A DNA stretch of 64,000 nt from Hirundichthys speculiger (lineage: Eukaryota; Chordata; Actinopteri; Beloniformes; Exocoetidae). The notes beneath the pieces are model-generated. The model was not told the origin of the DNA. It did not search any database and saw nothing but the letters and a program-made list of their open reading frames with translations. Position 1 is the stretch's first letter. Each line of letters begins with the position of its first letter. Position numbers and translations under genes: made by a program. This document shows positions 1 to 15,000 of the stretch, in pieces. Location: positions 715,501-779,500 of the forward strand of contig JAGFBZ010000861.1 in the NCBI GenBank assembly GCA_018398805.1. The letters run 5' to 3'.

Positions 1-57
1 CTTCCTCATCGACTTCCTGGATCTACCTCAGAAGCACAGCCTCGTCCGAAACCTCAG
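1..57 (+). CDS. abch1: abch1 exon (first in window, 5' end cut)
   Basis: The frame opens at base 2 and encodes the helical segment before the ABC signature, ending ...VRNL plus the first two bases of the signature serine (AG). Donor GTGAAA starts at 58. Whether base 1 is an exon boundary or mid-exon cannot be seen. Confidence 0.8.
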
Positions 58-3000
58 GTGAAACAGCACCTAGCGCAGATGGAGACTTTAATGCCTGACG
101 CAGGGCTTCCCATTCAGACTGTTTATACCTCTGCACATGTTCACGTTAATCTTTTTTATGGATTTTTGTCAAAAGCATAATATACCACGACGCAGCCGCT
201 TTATGATACGCTGCAGACTTTGAACCGTGGATTGCCTAAGTTAATGTGCGCACATCCAGACAAACATTATCTCCCTTTTTCCTGCGGTGTTGTAAAATCC
301 GTCGTCTGCAAAACAATATGTGAGTTTCTCTGATAAGGATGTCGAGGACAGTCAAATAAAGGAGGGCCGGATCACTGCATTTCCATTTGCAATATAATAG
401 ATTATAAATTTGCATCAGTAATAACATGACACCATGAAATCAAGCGAAGCTTTCCATCCTACCAAATAATCAAAGGAGAAATTTCTCCTCTTTAAACTAT
501 AGCTAGCCATCCAGAGTGAGCTGTTAACGCTGGTACCTTCTGCTTTTAAGGAGCCATCAAGGCCAATGTCCACAAGATCCTCAAAGGTAAAGGTACATCT
601 GCTTATGTGGCTCAGCTCAACAGCAGACACATTCAAAATGCTCCACATAGAGAAATAAAGAGCATTGAACATTATGCAAGATGAGAACATTAAGATAAAC
701 GAAAGAGTCGTAGCAGTAAGAGTTATAAATCAAAGTCAGTCAATCAAACTTGGCGGCAAACAGGAAAGAATTCAGATTTGATGTTTGATGATCCAGCAGA
801 CCTGCAGCTCTCTGGGAGTTTATCTCAGTGATGTCTGCACGGCTTATCACGTACCACAAGCTCTGAAACGCATAAAGCAATTTAAAGCATCACGAACAAA
901 CAGCAGCATCTTATAATCAGCTCTTTGATGCATGAAACATGTGCAGATGCATGTTTAGATGTTTATAGACCAGTTTATAGGTTTCATTTCATGGATTTTC
1001 ATTTCAATTAGCTGTTTTTTTTTCCTGTTAATGAACTTTAACGTGCGCGCCTAAGCAACGCGCCATATGTGAGCAGCCAGGAGTCTCTGCACCATCGGAG
1101 GCTTACGCTGCACCTTCAGCCCCCCCCCCTCCACCACCATCCAGACCAAAGTCTTAAGCTTCAGCTTAGCTGCCTGATTGGCAGCATGTTTCTCTCCCAA
1201 TCAAACAAGTGATCATATTCACTCGGCTCATGCGCCAGAGATTCTACTTAAGTTCATAAGAACATTTGGGTTAATCCGCTCACATTTCATAGTTATTCGT
1301 AGTTATAGTCATGGACCCAAAAGCCTCATTCTTAGGCCTCTTTAAAAAAACAAAAAAAACCTTTCCACCTCCCTCTGGACTGATGCGTAGAGGCGAGGTG
1401 GATTAGAGGTTACGAAACCATCGGGAACGTAGGAGACAATTGATTCTGTCGGTGTTTGGCTGATTTCGTTTGTCCCTTCTCTCTGTGTGCTAGTGGAGGG
1501 CAGCGGAGGAGGGTGTCTCTTGGAGCTGCTCTGCTGCAGAATCCAGAACTGCTCATCCTGGACGAACCAACAGTCGGAGTGGACCCTGTCCTCAGATCCA
1601 AGTACGTCAAGAAGCATTGTTGCAACATAGAAATAATCTACCAAACACACATTTCCTGACTTTTTGTGCTGAGTTTATGACGTATTAAAACTGTTTCATT
1701 GATAATCATTGTTTATCTGTGGAGGCCTGTTGGTTGCCTCGTCTTTTTCCGTGACTTCCTGACAACAGCATGCTTTAATAATAACAATAAATTAAAAAAA
1801 CCCAAATTATCCAGGATGCCTAAAACTGCTCAGATTGAATTTAAACTGTTAAAATAGAGTAAAATGAGTCTTATTAGTGTCTCCCAGAAGTGTTTAAATG
1901 GTATCAAGATATCCACTTTTAGCAGATTTTTAGGAATCATTCCACCTGCTGGAGGGCATGGAGGTTAAAAGCCAGTCTTCCCAGTTCTGTAGCAGCACGA
2001 TGACCCTCAAGGGCGATGCATCTCTGGGACCTGGCAGGGTGTGAATGCATAGTTGGATAAAGATGTGCTGTTACCAGGCAGCTTACAAAGAAGAGCACCA
2101 CCAGCTGTTTCTTGTCTTTCTGCCAACGATTACAAGTCATTTTCACCAGAGAGGACACAGTGATGCATTCAGAAGGAATCCCCTATTATTAACCCGAGAT
2201 CAGAGTTACATACTATATTTGCACTTATTATGTATAAGTGAGTATGTAGACACTTATCTGAGCCCATCCAGCTGGGAACCCATCCCAGCTGTCACAAATA
2301 GACAAACAACCATGTTGCAAAGGATTTTTAATGCTGTTACATTATGTTTCCACTCAATATACACATTTATTGACATGGCAGAATGGTGGGAATATTGTGA
2401 CATTAAAACAGGGGAAGAATTTGACCAAATGAGGTCAACACAAACATGACTGTGTTTTAGAGAGACGGACATTTCTGTCAGCGTTCTGCAGCCCCTCAGG
2501 GAGTTGCTCCAGTGTCATTTTGCAATCACAAAGCCCGGCCAGATCAGACCGCTGGCAGCAAATCTGCTATTAGCAAACCGTTCAGGAAAACCCCATTAAC
2601 GAGCAGGGCGAGTGTTATGTAACGTGTTCTGGTTTCTCTGGTGTTCGTCTAGGATCTGGCAGCATCTGGTGGAGATCGTGAAGACGGGGAAAGTCTCCGT
2701 TATCATCACCACACACTATATAGAGGAGGCCAGGCAGGCCAATGTGGTGAGTTAAATCCTGAGCCCCAGCGTATAAATGCGTAGCACATATGCACACATG
2801 CTCAGCATTCAGTAACGCATACGCCATGTTCAGTAGCACAGAGCGCTCCCGTTCTCAGTTTGTCTCTCATCGCAGAAAAAAATAACGGGTCTGAAGTGGG
2901 ATGTGGTATTTATTGGCTTTGACAGGAGGGATGAAAGGTCAAATTCAGCATCAGAGGATGCACGGAGGCTCCCTTTTGTGTTTATTGGGAAATGCTCTAC

Positions 3001-6000
3001 ATTTCACTTCAGTTATTTCAGCCAAATGTGTATTATATGCTCTCAGAGACAAGCACCTTTTATTTGTTCCTTTGAAGTGACACATAATGATGTCCGCTGT
3101 GGCTTGATGCTTTAGGAGGTTAGAAAATTTATTTGTGGGATCATTCTGCAAAGAATAGACAGGATATAGAAAAATTAGTTGCATTTATTGGCTGGAACAG
3201 CATTACTTTGTCCATCTGTATGTATGAAGTGATTAGTCTGATGGTTTAAAGATGAGTGAGTTCAAATTTTGGACATTAGTCAAAGTCAAAGTCAAAGTAA
3301 GCTTTATTGTCAATCAGACCATGTAACAGTAATTACACAGAGGGTTGAAATTGCGTTTCTTCAAATTCCAAATGTGGAAAGTAAAATATAGCAGCAACAT
3401 AAACATAGTAAACACAACATAAACATAGTATTCACAGTGTTCCAGAGGTGTAGTCAGTTTTTTTTAGGTCAGTTTGAGGTGTGTTGCTGATGTGCAATAA
3501 TTCAAGGTGTGATAATACAAGGTGCATATGGTAAAGTGCAAAGTGCTGAATAGCAATAGCAGCATGGAGATAGAGGAGTATTGTAATAACTATATTATTT
3601 TGCATTAGGGAAAAATAAAAGCACAAATTCAAAACTTTTCAGAGCACAGTTTAGTCTATATGTGTGGAGGCTGCAGCAGATTAACAGAAGTGTCTAAAGA
3701 GCAGCAGAAACAGATCAAGCAGTCTAGTTGAGGAAAAAAAAAAACAGGAACCAAAACAAGGAAGAGGAACACGAGGGAGTAAAACACACAAGAAAAGGCT
3801 GCAGTTCTCGACTGCAGGGAGGGTCTAGTCTAGAAAAGGCCTACAGACGTGGGGGGCAGCAAAAGAAATGGACGTTAAACCGTCACAACTGAGCAAGAAA
3901 TGGAAATGTAGGAGGAAAAAAATGTATCTTTTGGATCGAGTGAATCTGTGCTCTGAAATTTGCATAGTCTGAACTCCGCCATGACAACATACAAATCCAG
4001 AGGGAAGACGGAGCGGGAGCAGGAATAAAATCACAGAATCACAAGTTTCTCTCAGATGTGACAGACAACCACCAACTTTATAACGTAAGAGCAGCGTGGC
4101 CTCATGCAGCTTTGAGCCCCACGTGCACCTCACTCAGTGGATTTGAGTCAGTCTTTCACAAACTAACTCCTGGTTCACATTAAATCCATCAAGTGTGTGA
4201 GTTTATTCCTTGTTGCGCCAGTAATCCTCTTTGCAAGACGTCCTCCAAGTCAAATTCTTTTTACCCTTGAACGTTTGCGTTGTTCATTAGGTTCCTAGAC
4301 GCCGTGTTTTTGTGGCGTAAATGATTTAGCTGAGTGACGTTCGGAGGCCGGTGCCTCTGTATTTCAAACCGTGCGCATTTCATTTAACTGTCATCGTGTG
4401 ACTGTTTTGAGGTCAAAACTGTACAAAATAAGGGACACGAGTTCAAAAATGCTGCAGCAACAAAACCAGAAGCACAGCACGTGAAGGCCGGAGGCAGTCT
4501 GACATGTCTGAGGATTTCTAGAAATGTCGTCGTACGAGGCATTTCCATTAACGGTCTGAAATGGACGTGTTGTTAGCAGTACTCAACCTCCTGCACCCTG
4601 AGGAGCTCTGAGGGGTCATCTGTCGGAGAACTCTTCCCTGTAACCAGTCTGCAGAGTTCAAGGAGTTGATGCTCAAGCTTGTAAAGATAATTTTTTTAAA
4701 TCATGTATTGCTGCTTTTTATTCTGATAAGTGTTTCGGTGTGTCAACAAATGTAGAGTCAGAAAAACACAGCATGTAAATGTTATATCTAAACCTCTGAA
4801 TGTTAAACTTCACACAGTTTGGTTCAGCTTTATTTGTTTAGCATCTGTTACAATATAAATTGTCTCCTTGCGCTTTTCAGAGACCCAGAGCATGACCCCC
4901 TGAGCAAATATTATTAACTATAAGTTATATTATTAAATCTTAAGGAAAGAAACAATAACAAGTAAAAAAAAAAAAAGAAAAAACCTCCAAGCCAAACGGT
5001 GGCAAAACAAAAACACAGTTCCTTGAAGTCTCAGTCTGTGACGTTCCCTCGATCAAAATAGCACACGGCTACAGTTCAGTTATATCAGCTGGCTTTAGCA
5101 CCGTGGGCCTCTTTATCGATTGGTCTTTGAGCTTTGTGCTGCCCAGTTGTGGTAGAGCAGGGATTCCCAAAGTGGGGTGCGCAAGCTGCCTCTAGGGGGT
5201 GCGCGAGATGAAAAATGTAATGGCGGTCTGATAATTTTTTTTTTCACACAATAAAGATGTGTAAATAAACATTTCCTTTGTAAAATTTTAAATCAAAAAC
5301 TGTAATTTTAATGAATAAATAAATGCAGGCTATTCAAAATGCACGTCATCTTAAAGTGAAGCGTAGAAGAAGAAGTTATATTCTTCTACCACTGCATTTG
5401 CACCTAGCTTGTGGCCTCTACTTTATTCATTCACGCAAATATGCTAAATGCTGTGTTATGATGACGGGTTGTGTTAGTTCCACGGTCATTTAAACTTGCT
5501 GCAATTTTTGTTCAATGTTCAAAATATTCTAACATTTTCCACAACTTATCTGCTTTCTGCCACTGAGTCTGAGCATGTCATCCTCAGTGGAAGCCTGCGC
5601 ATAACTTTGTTTCATTATATTGGAACTGTGTTACAGTGTTTCAGTTTAATTTAAATGCGAGAGCACATTGTTGTGATTGTGATTATTATGTTATATGTGT
5701 GTTCTGGTCATTTTAGCATGAATAAACATGGCGACTTTAATATGGCTATAATAAAGCTTGTTGCGTTTTTTTTAAGGGGTGGGGGATCGGGGGTGCGTCA
5801 ACCCGGTTGAGACATAGAAGGGGGTGCGCGGCTAAAAAAGTTTGGGAACCGCTGTGGTAGAGGATGGTGTAAAGCTGGATGATTCTACTCTGATCACTGG
5901 AGTCCATATTTTCAGACCGAGGCCGCTCCAGACAAAGAATATCTTTTTCATTTATTCAGGAAAGACTACTCAGTATTTCAGTCTGGGTTTCAGTGGAGAA

Positions 6001-9000
6001 TTTACTGTCACGTGAAGGTTTAGGTGCCGTCTAAGAAGTCCAGAAAATGCTTATTACCATGATTTATTAGATCGATGTCAGTCAGCCGGACCTTCAGTGT
6101 AAATCTGGAAACCTGACCCAGATGTCAACAAGTAACTCTGGATGGGTTTGCTGGTGCAGCTGTTCACTGTATGTGAACGAAGATCACAGCTCAAACCTTT
6201 TCTCAGGCGGCGCGGTTTAAAATGCTTCGTTCTCGATCAACGGAGCGTCTCAAATAAAGCCTGCCGTACCACTCGGGAATATCTGCCTTTCTGGACACTG
6301 AGATAGATGGGAGAGTGTCACTTCGTCTGAGAGATAATGACGCAAATCTGCTGATGAGTTTACCTTTATAGCTCCTGCACCCTGACAGAAGTATGCCAGG
6401 TAATGCAGCAAACAGCTCAGCAAAAAGCTCAGCAATGCGCCGCTCCGCTGATAAGGAATGAGTTCTGCTGGGTCATGTCGGTGTGTCATGACCTAGAGAA
6501 CTCTAGTTTTCTTCGTCTCCCTGCCTCAGGTGTGACTGGCTTTGAATGGCCGCCGCTTTTTGCTTTTGACATGTGAACTCCAGAGAAGAGGCGACTGAGT
6601 CAGCTTTACAGGTGACCCGGAGGGAAACGGAGCAAGTCAGTTTTGAAAAAACACGCTCGCTGTTGTGCTGATGAATTCCAGTCCTGATTAGATAAAGATT
6701 CAGATATTTTAGTATGTACTTTTGGAACAAATAGCAACTGTAACACTATCACTGTGTGGAGTGTTCTCCTGTGCTTGCGTGGGTTTCCTCCGGGTACTCC
6801 GGCTTCCTCCCACAGTCCAAAGACATGCATGTCAGGTTAGTTGGTGGTTCTAAGTTGTCCATAGGAGTGATTGTGAGGATTTGTTTGTGGCCCTGTGATG
6901 GACTGGCAACCTGCCTTTCGCCCAAAGAGAGCTGGGATAGGCTCCAGCAGATTCCCGTGACCCTGCAGAGGACTAAACAGGCATAGATGATGGATGGAAG
7001 GATGGATGGATCACTGATGATCAGTCATGATGGATCACTTATTCATTAAAGATGAATAAAACCACAACCTGGTTCAAGGCCGTGACAGGAGTGAGGGAGG
7101 CGGCACAAAAAAGTCGATACCAACAGTATAAGTTGATTTTAAAAACAATCGCACCAAACAACACCAACAGTAACACGAGTCAAACCATCTGCCAGCCACG
7201 GTCCTCCCAACAGTTCCACAGACCATCAGCAGACCCTAGAACGGCAGCGGTAATCCAGAGCTGCGAGAACCGCAACCTGGCGGCGGCAAACAGGCAGCCA
7301 CATGGGATCAGCTCCCCGGAGCAGCCCTCATCACAGCCTCCCGCAACAGAACTGAAGGTGGACCTCTTAAAGGGAAGGAGAACCTCTGAGCCCGGGTGTG
7401 TCTCCTCAGGCTGACGGCTCTCCACCTGCAACAAAACCAACCCAAAACAAAAAAAAACACCACCACTTGGTGTATAGGTGGTGATTTTTTTCTCTCTAAA
7501 TAAAAATAATCTCATATAATCAACTGAAAAGGCTTATCTGATGGTCAAGATTAACTATCATAATTCCTGTCATTAAAGCGTCTTTCGCCGGACTTCTCCT
7601 TAGCTGTCATGTGCGGATTTTATTTTTCAGTTGCAAGAGAAACCAAGTTGCTTATAAAACCTTCCTCTTTTGGGAATGAATTGGAACAGACTAATTTTAG
7701 ATAATCATTGTGCTTTGACTGACGCTGCCTCTCTTGCTCTTTTTCTCTTCTAGGTCGGTCTCATGCGGAACGGCCGTTTGCTGGCAGAAGGTCCTCCAGA
7801 AGCCGTCATGAAGCAGCACAGTGCAACGGTGAGTCCTGTTCAAACCTCCGGTGGGCTGCGTGGGCACCCAGGGGCACCGATAGTCATGGCTGGGAGTTGT
7901 CAACGAAACCACAGAGCGAGACAAACTGTTCTGTTTTACAGTCATGGTGCTCAAAAGCTGTTGCAGTGATGCTCCTTCTCAGGCTGTCGCTGTGTGTCCT
8001 GCTGCCGTTAATGCTGTTACTCTGCTGCAGACCCTGGAGCACGCTTTCCTGCAGCTGTGTGAGACATCGGACCAGAACGGCTTAAAACGGGGGTCCAGTC
8101 CGCAGAGCGGGACGCTGGAAAACAGCCAATCGTTCGAGAGCGGGCGGGATGAGAGCCAGCCGATTCTTGGATCGGGCGCTGCAGAAGAAGTCACCAAATG
8201 CACAGGTGCTGAAATGTGCAGATTTCCTTCCCAGTTAATGTGCAGCTGCAATGACGGCATCCTTTTGCAATGTCAGACATTCTTTTCAAGCACTTTGAAT
8301 GGCACAAAATCTCTTTAAGGGATCTCTCAGCAAAAGTGTCCACTTCTATTGACAGTTTGATACGATCGACACACTTTATCACCGTCCTGCGTTCCTACAG
8401 TAAAAATAAAGATATCCACAACTTATCAACACTGCCTTATCTGGGTACTGTAGATAACAGGAAATACTGAGATAAGCTACAGAGAGGCGTTGCCTTTCAT
8501 TTGGAGTCTCATATCTGGCCACCTGGCTGATCTAAATCTAATATTTGCCATCTTTCTCGCTGCTTTTAAGACTCAAATGTGCTCACTATCGAGCTGCCAG
8601 CTGCAATCTCTCTGCTGTTTGGTTCTGGGTGTGTGTTTAGCGTACAACAGAGACGTTTTTGAGATTTTTCCTTTTCCCCCAGCGTTTGTTCCGAATGTGC
8701 GTAAACACCTTGTTTGTGGTCCAGCCTCTTCGTTCCTCACTGAACAACATCACTGTTAAACCGGTTTGTTTGATGCATGGTGAGTGAGTAGTTTGAGACA
8801 CCTGAAAGAGTGAAGAATCAACTTTTGTTAAGCATCTTTCAACGATCCTCCTTCACTTCTGTTACTCCGCCTGCAGTTTTTTTCTGCACATACACCATAC
8901 TGCCTAAAGTATTCACTCACCTGCCTTGACTCACATATGAGATTTAGTTCATCTCATTCCTAATCAATATGACGTGGCTCCATCTTTGCAGCTAGAACAG

Positions 9001-12000
9001 CTTCAACTCTTCTGGGAAGGCTGTCCACAAGGTTTAGGAGTGTGTTTATGGGGATTGTTAGTCCATTCTTCCAGAAGAACATTTGTGAGGTCAAACACTG
9101 ATGTTGGACCAGAAGGTCTGGTTCTCAGTCTCTGCTCTAATTCATCCCAAAGGTCTTCTCTCAGGTTGAGGTCAGGACATACTTTTAAAAGTGAATATTT
9201 CATTGCCAATATTTCTGCTGAGTCCTCATCAGCTCACCAAGCTCCTCTTTTCTTTTTTTTTTTACCAGAGATTTCACATTTCACGTGATGATAGAGGAAA
9301 GAAATGGCTTAAACCTCTTTATGCTCCATCATCCTTTGTCCTTGACATCTGCTCTGTAACCAGTATGGATTTAGGGTATTATTCCAGGGATTACTTGGGC
9401 TTCGGAAAGCTCCTCCATGTAAATATTTTTCCTTTCGTCACGGTTTCTCGTCACAACAGCAGGACAGCATATAAATCAGCAGAGAAATGCTTAGAAAAAC
9501 AAGAATTATTTTAGGGGCCTTCTACTTTTAACAACAGAAAATCTCATCAAGATGCAAAGAAAGATGTGATGTGACCAGAGCCACTACTCCTGGCTGCCTC
9601 CAGGGCGGCGCCATTCCACTAAAAACCCACAATTATATGAATTTTACTTCAACATGCAATCTTACAGCGTAATCACTTATTAGTTACGAGCGGAAATCCG
9701 TAGATGTTAATGTGCCAAATTTATTTGGAGTTTCATATCGTAGAGTGACTTTTCATTTGCGTTTGTGTGTCTAGCGGACTGGAAGGTGCGAGCCAGACAC
9801 GTGTTGCCAAAGGGGAGAATCATCGCTGCGCTCATCATCAAGACAATGTTGCGGATGAAGAGGATGCCGGGGTAAGTTGTAGCTGACGGTGTTCAACGCT
9901 GCCGTCTACTCATCAGCTGCAGAAGTTGATAGTAAGCAGGATATTTGTGACTGTCACTGTCTCCTGTGGGCCTCCAGCTCGTTGTGTTTCCAGTTCTTGC
10001 TGCCCGTCATCCAGATCTCTCTGATCTGTTTGTGTGTTGGAGGAGATCCGAGGGGAATCCAGGTTGCTGTGGTGAATAACGAGACCTCTCCCGCTTCCTA
10101 CAGCAAAGCTCTGCTCTCCTTCCTGGACAACTCCAGCGTGCAGCAGGTAGCTATGTGGCTCTGAGAGCGTATTCACTTTGTCACATCAACTGTAGGCAGA
10201 TTCTCAGTTATTAATTGCTGCTCACTCAGTTTGACACAGTGGTCACTTTTCTTTTTTTTTGCATTTCACCTAGAAAGAGAGTGAATTTCGAGAAATGGCT
10301 TTCCTGTGGGTTGTAAGATTCAACTGAACTATAGGCAAATGAGTTTCACTTCTCTTTGCAGCAGAGCAAACATCACCCAGCGTGACCCAGCACTCTAACC
10401 CTGCAGTGTGACACGTGTCACAACACAGTAACGTGCAGAAACTTTAGACGCAAATTGTAAAGAGGAGATGCTGAGCAAAGATGTTAATAGTGTAGTTTTT
10501 ATCCATCAGTCATCCTCATGAAACAGGCCGTCTGTGACAATGAATGCAGCGGTCTGTGGGTCCCATAACATAGATGTTGAACTGTTGTCCATGACTCCAG
10601 CAGCAGAATGAATGACAGATAGGGAGGTTTCGTGTGACAGAACTTCACTCGTCTGAAGTGGGAGGTACAGAAATACAGTGTATTCACAGTTACCACCTTG
10701 TCTCTGACATGTAGGTGCCTTTGTCCCACAATGAGGCCTTTGAGGGGGTCTATAAAGGAGAGTACTGGGGCATCATCGGCTTTGGAAAGAACTTCACCAG
10801 CTACCTGACAAAACGGTGAGAGGAACTGATGGGTACGAGCACCAGTGGCATGATCAGCGTCCACATGGCTTTCATTCATAACCTCAAGTTATCACGTAAA
10901 AATGACCCTTCAGGCTTTGAACTTGGCTGAGTGGATTTTAAAGTAGAGTTCAGAAATGTTCGAGTGTCAGTCAACATCGGTGCCAGAAGCAATTTGGGGT
11001 TCAGTGTCTGGCCCAAGGATACTTCGACATGTAGTCAGGGGAGCATGGGAATCGAACCGGAAACTCTCCAGTTACCGGACAACCCACTCCACCACCTGAG
11101 CCACAGGCGCCCCAATCATGCAACATCAATTAAACTGAAGAGCTTATGATACACAGCTGGTCATTGAATAGGAAAAACCAAAAAAACACAAGCTAAACGT
11201 AGACATAGATGACAAACAATATATATGAAAACAACAATCATCATGAGTTCACGTCGTCTCGTTCTCACAATTCAAACATGAAACATGAAATCTGTCAGAG
11301 GACGGCTCCTCCTAGGCGGTTGTCCTCTGCTGCATGTTAAACTTGCGTCTACCGCGGTAAAAATAGGACGATGGGAAGACTATTGCGAGGAAAGTTTGAA
11401 TCTGTGGGAAAAACTCGCTGCTGTTTCACTGCGTCCATTTATAGCGATGTCTCTAATCGCACCACTGATTCTGGAACACGCACGGTTTCCATTAATCATT
11501 CTGAGCCTAAAATATGGATCCCAGGTTAAAAATACCACAATTTTCCATTCATGGAAGTATAAATCAAAGATGATGCATCACATGAAATATTTCTGTCCGT
11601 TAGTGGCGTTTGATAAAGTTGAAGCTGGTGATGTTGGCACATGCTGCACAGAGCAACCATGGGGATATTTATTGCAGAAAACTCTGTTCCACATGTTCAT
11701 ATATATAGAAGTAAAACGTTTTGGAATAAATCCACACCAGTCAAAGTTCAGAGTTGGAATGTCGTGACACCTCTGTCCCTCTACATGTGTCAACATGCCG
11801 GCGTATTATTTGATGCTCATCACAGGTTTACTTTTCGTTCCCCCTGCGTGCTTCTCCTTCCTCTCCTGCGTCACCGCCGATGGTTCCTTTTCTAGCTCGT
11901 CACACTGCAGACTGATGCTTGTGTTGTTGTGCACCTGCAGCGCAACTCTGACTACAGGCGGCTGTGCCAGCGTGCGTCAAAGGGATCTCAGACATCATCC

Positions 12001-15000
12001 AGCGGTGAAGTCAGACCGCACGGCACCATAAAACGCTCCCGAGGAACGTTCCGGCCGCGGAGCCGAGACGGAGAAACGCACCGAACGCCTGACCGCACAC
12101 GTCCACGTCCTTTACGACTATAAAAATAGTTCCCTTCTGAGATGTGAAACCTGTTTCCCTTCCACTTTTCGAGCCGTACATGCCTCAACTTGTCTGTAAC
12201 CCTAAAATGCAAAGGTTATCATCCGCGCGTGATAAACAATATGTTTTTAGTCTTTCCTTGTGTCCAAACATCATCACAGACTCCCTTTTTTGCTTCGACA
12301 CACTTTACTGAAGCAACTATGTGGTTCTAAGAAACTAAGAAAGTATAAAAACCACAAAAGAAGAGTGAAACTTCTGCAGTCCATCGACTGCATGTGAGAA
12401 ATACGTTGATGCTGCGCCGCATCCTGCCGATGAAATATAAGGATTGAAAAAGAAATCCACCTCTAAATTTAGTCCCAGTCTCAGAGTTTAATCCTTTTAG
12501 AAATTCCTCGTGCAGGAGAACGAACAAAAGTGCGACATATCTGAGCCTTGTTAGGCTGTTGTTCTTGTTTTAAAGGTTGTTGGTGTTTTTGTGAGGCCGA
12601 AAAGTAGAAGGAACAGTTTGAGTCTATTGTTGTTGTTGCTCGTCTCTGTCATGTGAGGGTGAGTCAGTCTGGCGCTTTTGTTTGAGGCGTTAATAATCAC
12701 AGTGTGTTATTCACGGGCGGATGGTCCGGTCCTTCCTGTCCCCGACGCACCTGGGCAGGTCTCACCTTAGGGCCGACGAATCAAGCGCTCATCCCCGCAG
12801 AGTCACGCGCCGCTCGTGAGACAAAGCTGGCCGAGGTGAACAAAAGGAGTCTGGCTCTGCGTCCTCCGGTGATGTGTGAGCAGTGTTCAGCCAGTCTCTC
12901 AGACGGATTTCACAGGTCAAAATGCACACGTCTTTTTGTTGTCTGTCAGGTGCTGCGGGAGGTGCAGGACGGCGTTACTTCATTTATACGCGAGAACAGA
13001 AATAAGTGATCAGGATGGCGGGCAACACCGAAAAAAAGCAAAGAACATTTGGTCCAAACACGGCCTACGTACGTAGGTTTCTTTGGCCCACATTTGACCG
13101 TGACTCATAGAGTTGACTCACTGGGAACTCGTCAGCCTAAATCCAACCAGATATTGCGTTTGGTTAGTTTTATATTTGACCCACATGTCAAATGTCGCTC
13201 CATATCCGTCACAGCCGTTGGCGTCGCACACGTCAAAGTCAACCCCGTTGACCTCTTGGTCACGCCTGGCCTGCATCGCTCCTGCTTCTTCCACAAGTGG
13301 CCGAAGTAGCTGAAGTTAGGCCCGAGTGTGTCAGTTGTCTGGGAACGTTTGGACGCGTGCACAAAGGTGCCTGTTACACTGCTACACGTCTCCGTGTGAG
13401 ACTGGGATGGGTGTTTGCATCTCAGTAAATAAATTAGGGGGAAAAACAAAAAGAGTGCATGTGCGCCCAGTGAAAATGCGTAAATCAATTGAAATTGAAC
13501 AATGTCCCTCCCACAGCACTTCTGAGCCAGGCCTGGGCAGCTCAGAGGAACAAATGAGCATAGAGACGTACTGAAAAGGGAATATTGTTTTTTATTTAGC
13601 ATAAAGAGACTGTTTTACTTTTCCACACACACGCACAAACAGGACCTGCAGTTATTAATAAAGGAGATTAAAACAGATTAAAAATCCTTGGCCAGTGATC
13701 ATTTTAAACATACATACATGTGTGTTAATGAAAAATGATCCTCCTGATCACATTCAAACATTTATTCAACTCCACGTTTTCTTTTGCCCTTAGTGGCTCT
13801 ACTAGACTGTGGTTGTGTTTTTTTTTTTGTTTTTTTTTTGTTCGTCTGACCTCCCAAACTGTAATTAATGATAGCAGCCTGCGGTCGTGTACGTCTCTAT
13901 ATTTAATGTGGCTGCAGTCTTCAAGGTTAAATAGCTGTTGTTAATTATAGTTTGCATATAATTACTGGAGATTATTTTTAAAAACTAAATTGTAAAATGT
14001 GTGTCCCGTATTTCTGTGCTGGTTTCCAGCACCTTGTCTCTCTTGTTTCTGCTTCCTCTTGCATCCTTTTTGTTCCAGTTTTATTGATGGCTGTTGAATG
14101 TCCAGTAGATCATGACCCTGTCCCTGGTCTTACAGGATGGTCCAGAGGCATGTTTCAAAGGAGGTGATCGACGGGGGATCAGTACACGTTTGGCTGGACC
14201 AGACGAGTAAGATCCAAATACATTTTTACATTCTTCCTGCTTATTACGCGTCTTTATTAGGGTTATACTCCACATGTGTCATACGATTAAGAATCACTTT
14301 TTACAAAGCGCATGAAATTTAGGAAAAATGTGTCCTGCGTCTCTGTTTCTGCTCTCCAGATCGACAAGTTGCTCTCATGCTGCAGAAGAAACTGCACGAA
14401 GCCTTTGAGGTACAAATGCGACCCAGCTGCAACGATATCTGACAGAATGAAGGATTATAACTGTAAAACATAAGGGACGAGTGACATATATGTTGTCCAT
14501 GATACTGTAGATGCTCGTTCAGTCTTGATAAATAGAACAGAAGCAGCTGACTGCGTCTGCTTCAGGAGACGTATTGCTCCAATATGTCTCCGTTCTAATT
14601 ATTGCATGCTGATGTTGAGTGCACCTCGCAGTTTCTGCTGACTGAGGTCCTCATACAGTATGTATGAGCAATAAAACTCCCTAATTTGCTTGGTTTGTAA
14701 TTACGTCACTGTCACAGTTCCCCTTAAAGCCATTTCATGCAGCAGGAGCACTTCTGACCACATGGGGGCATGTTGGGCTGCTGGGTGGACAAAAGAGCCA
14801 CTGGCAGCACTGCCCTGAGTGGGGATGGTCCAGCACCTGTTGTAATGCCACTTTGTCCCACTAGAAGTGTCTTTCACCAAGGACTGACATGTGGGCTTTC
14901 TTGCAAGGTGCTGCCCCAGTGTGGTCAGAGGTTGCATTGCGTCACAGAGTGGCTTTAAGGCTGAGCAAGAATAGCTGAATTTTTACACTAAACCTGTGTT

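Noticed and set aside
2045..2449. 134-residue plus-strand ORF in abch1 intron 2
   Set aside because: No coding character; the transporter frame continues properly from 1601 to 2653 without it.
7052..7515. Overlapping 120- and 111-residue ORFs on both strands after the SINE
   Set aside because: GC-richer block with low-complexity Gln/Pro/Ser residues and no recognised family. It may be an unrecognised repeat, but there is no support for a gene.
11048..11105. A tRNA gene, from box A and box B matches
   Set aside because: No tRNA cloverleaf or 3' acceptor pairing, and the body continues as a known type of SINE.
11285..11767. 160-residue plus-strand ORF in abch1 intron 8
   Set aside because: No domain, no repeat-like or codon-biased composition, and it lies between firmly supported exons; consistent with chance.
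13132..13602. 156-residue minus-strand ORF
   Set aside because: Cysteine- and phenylalanine-rich, no motif, inside an intron; consistent with chance.
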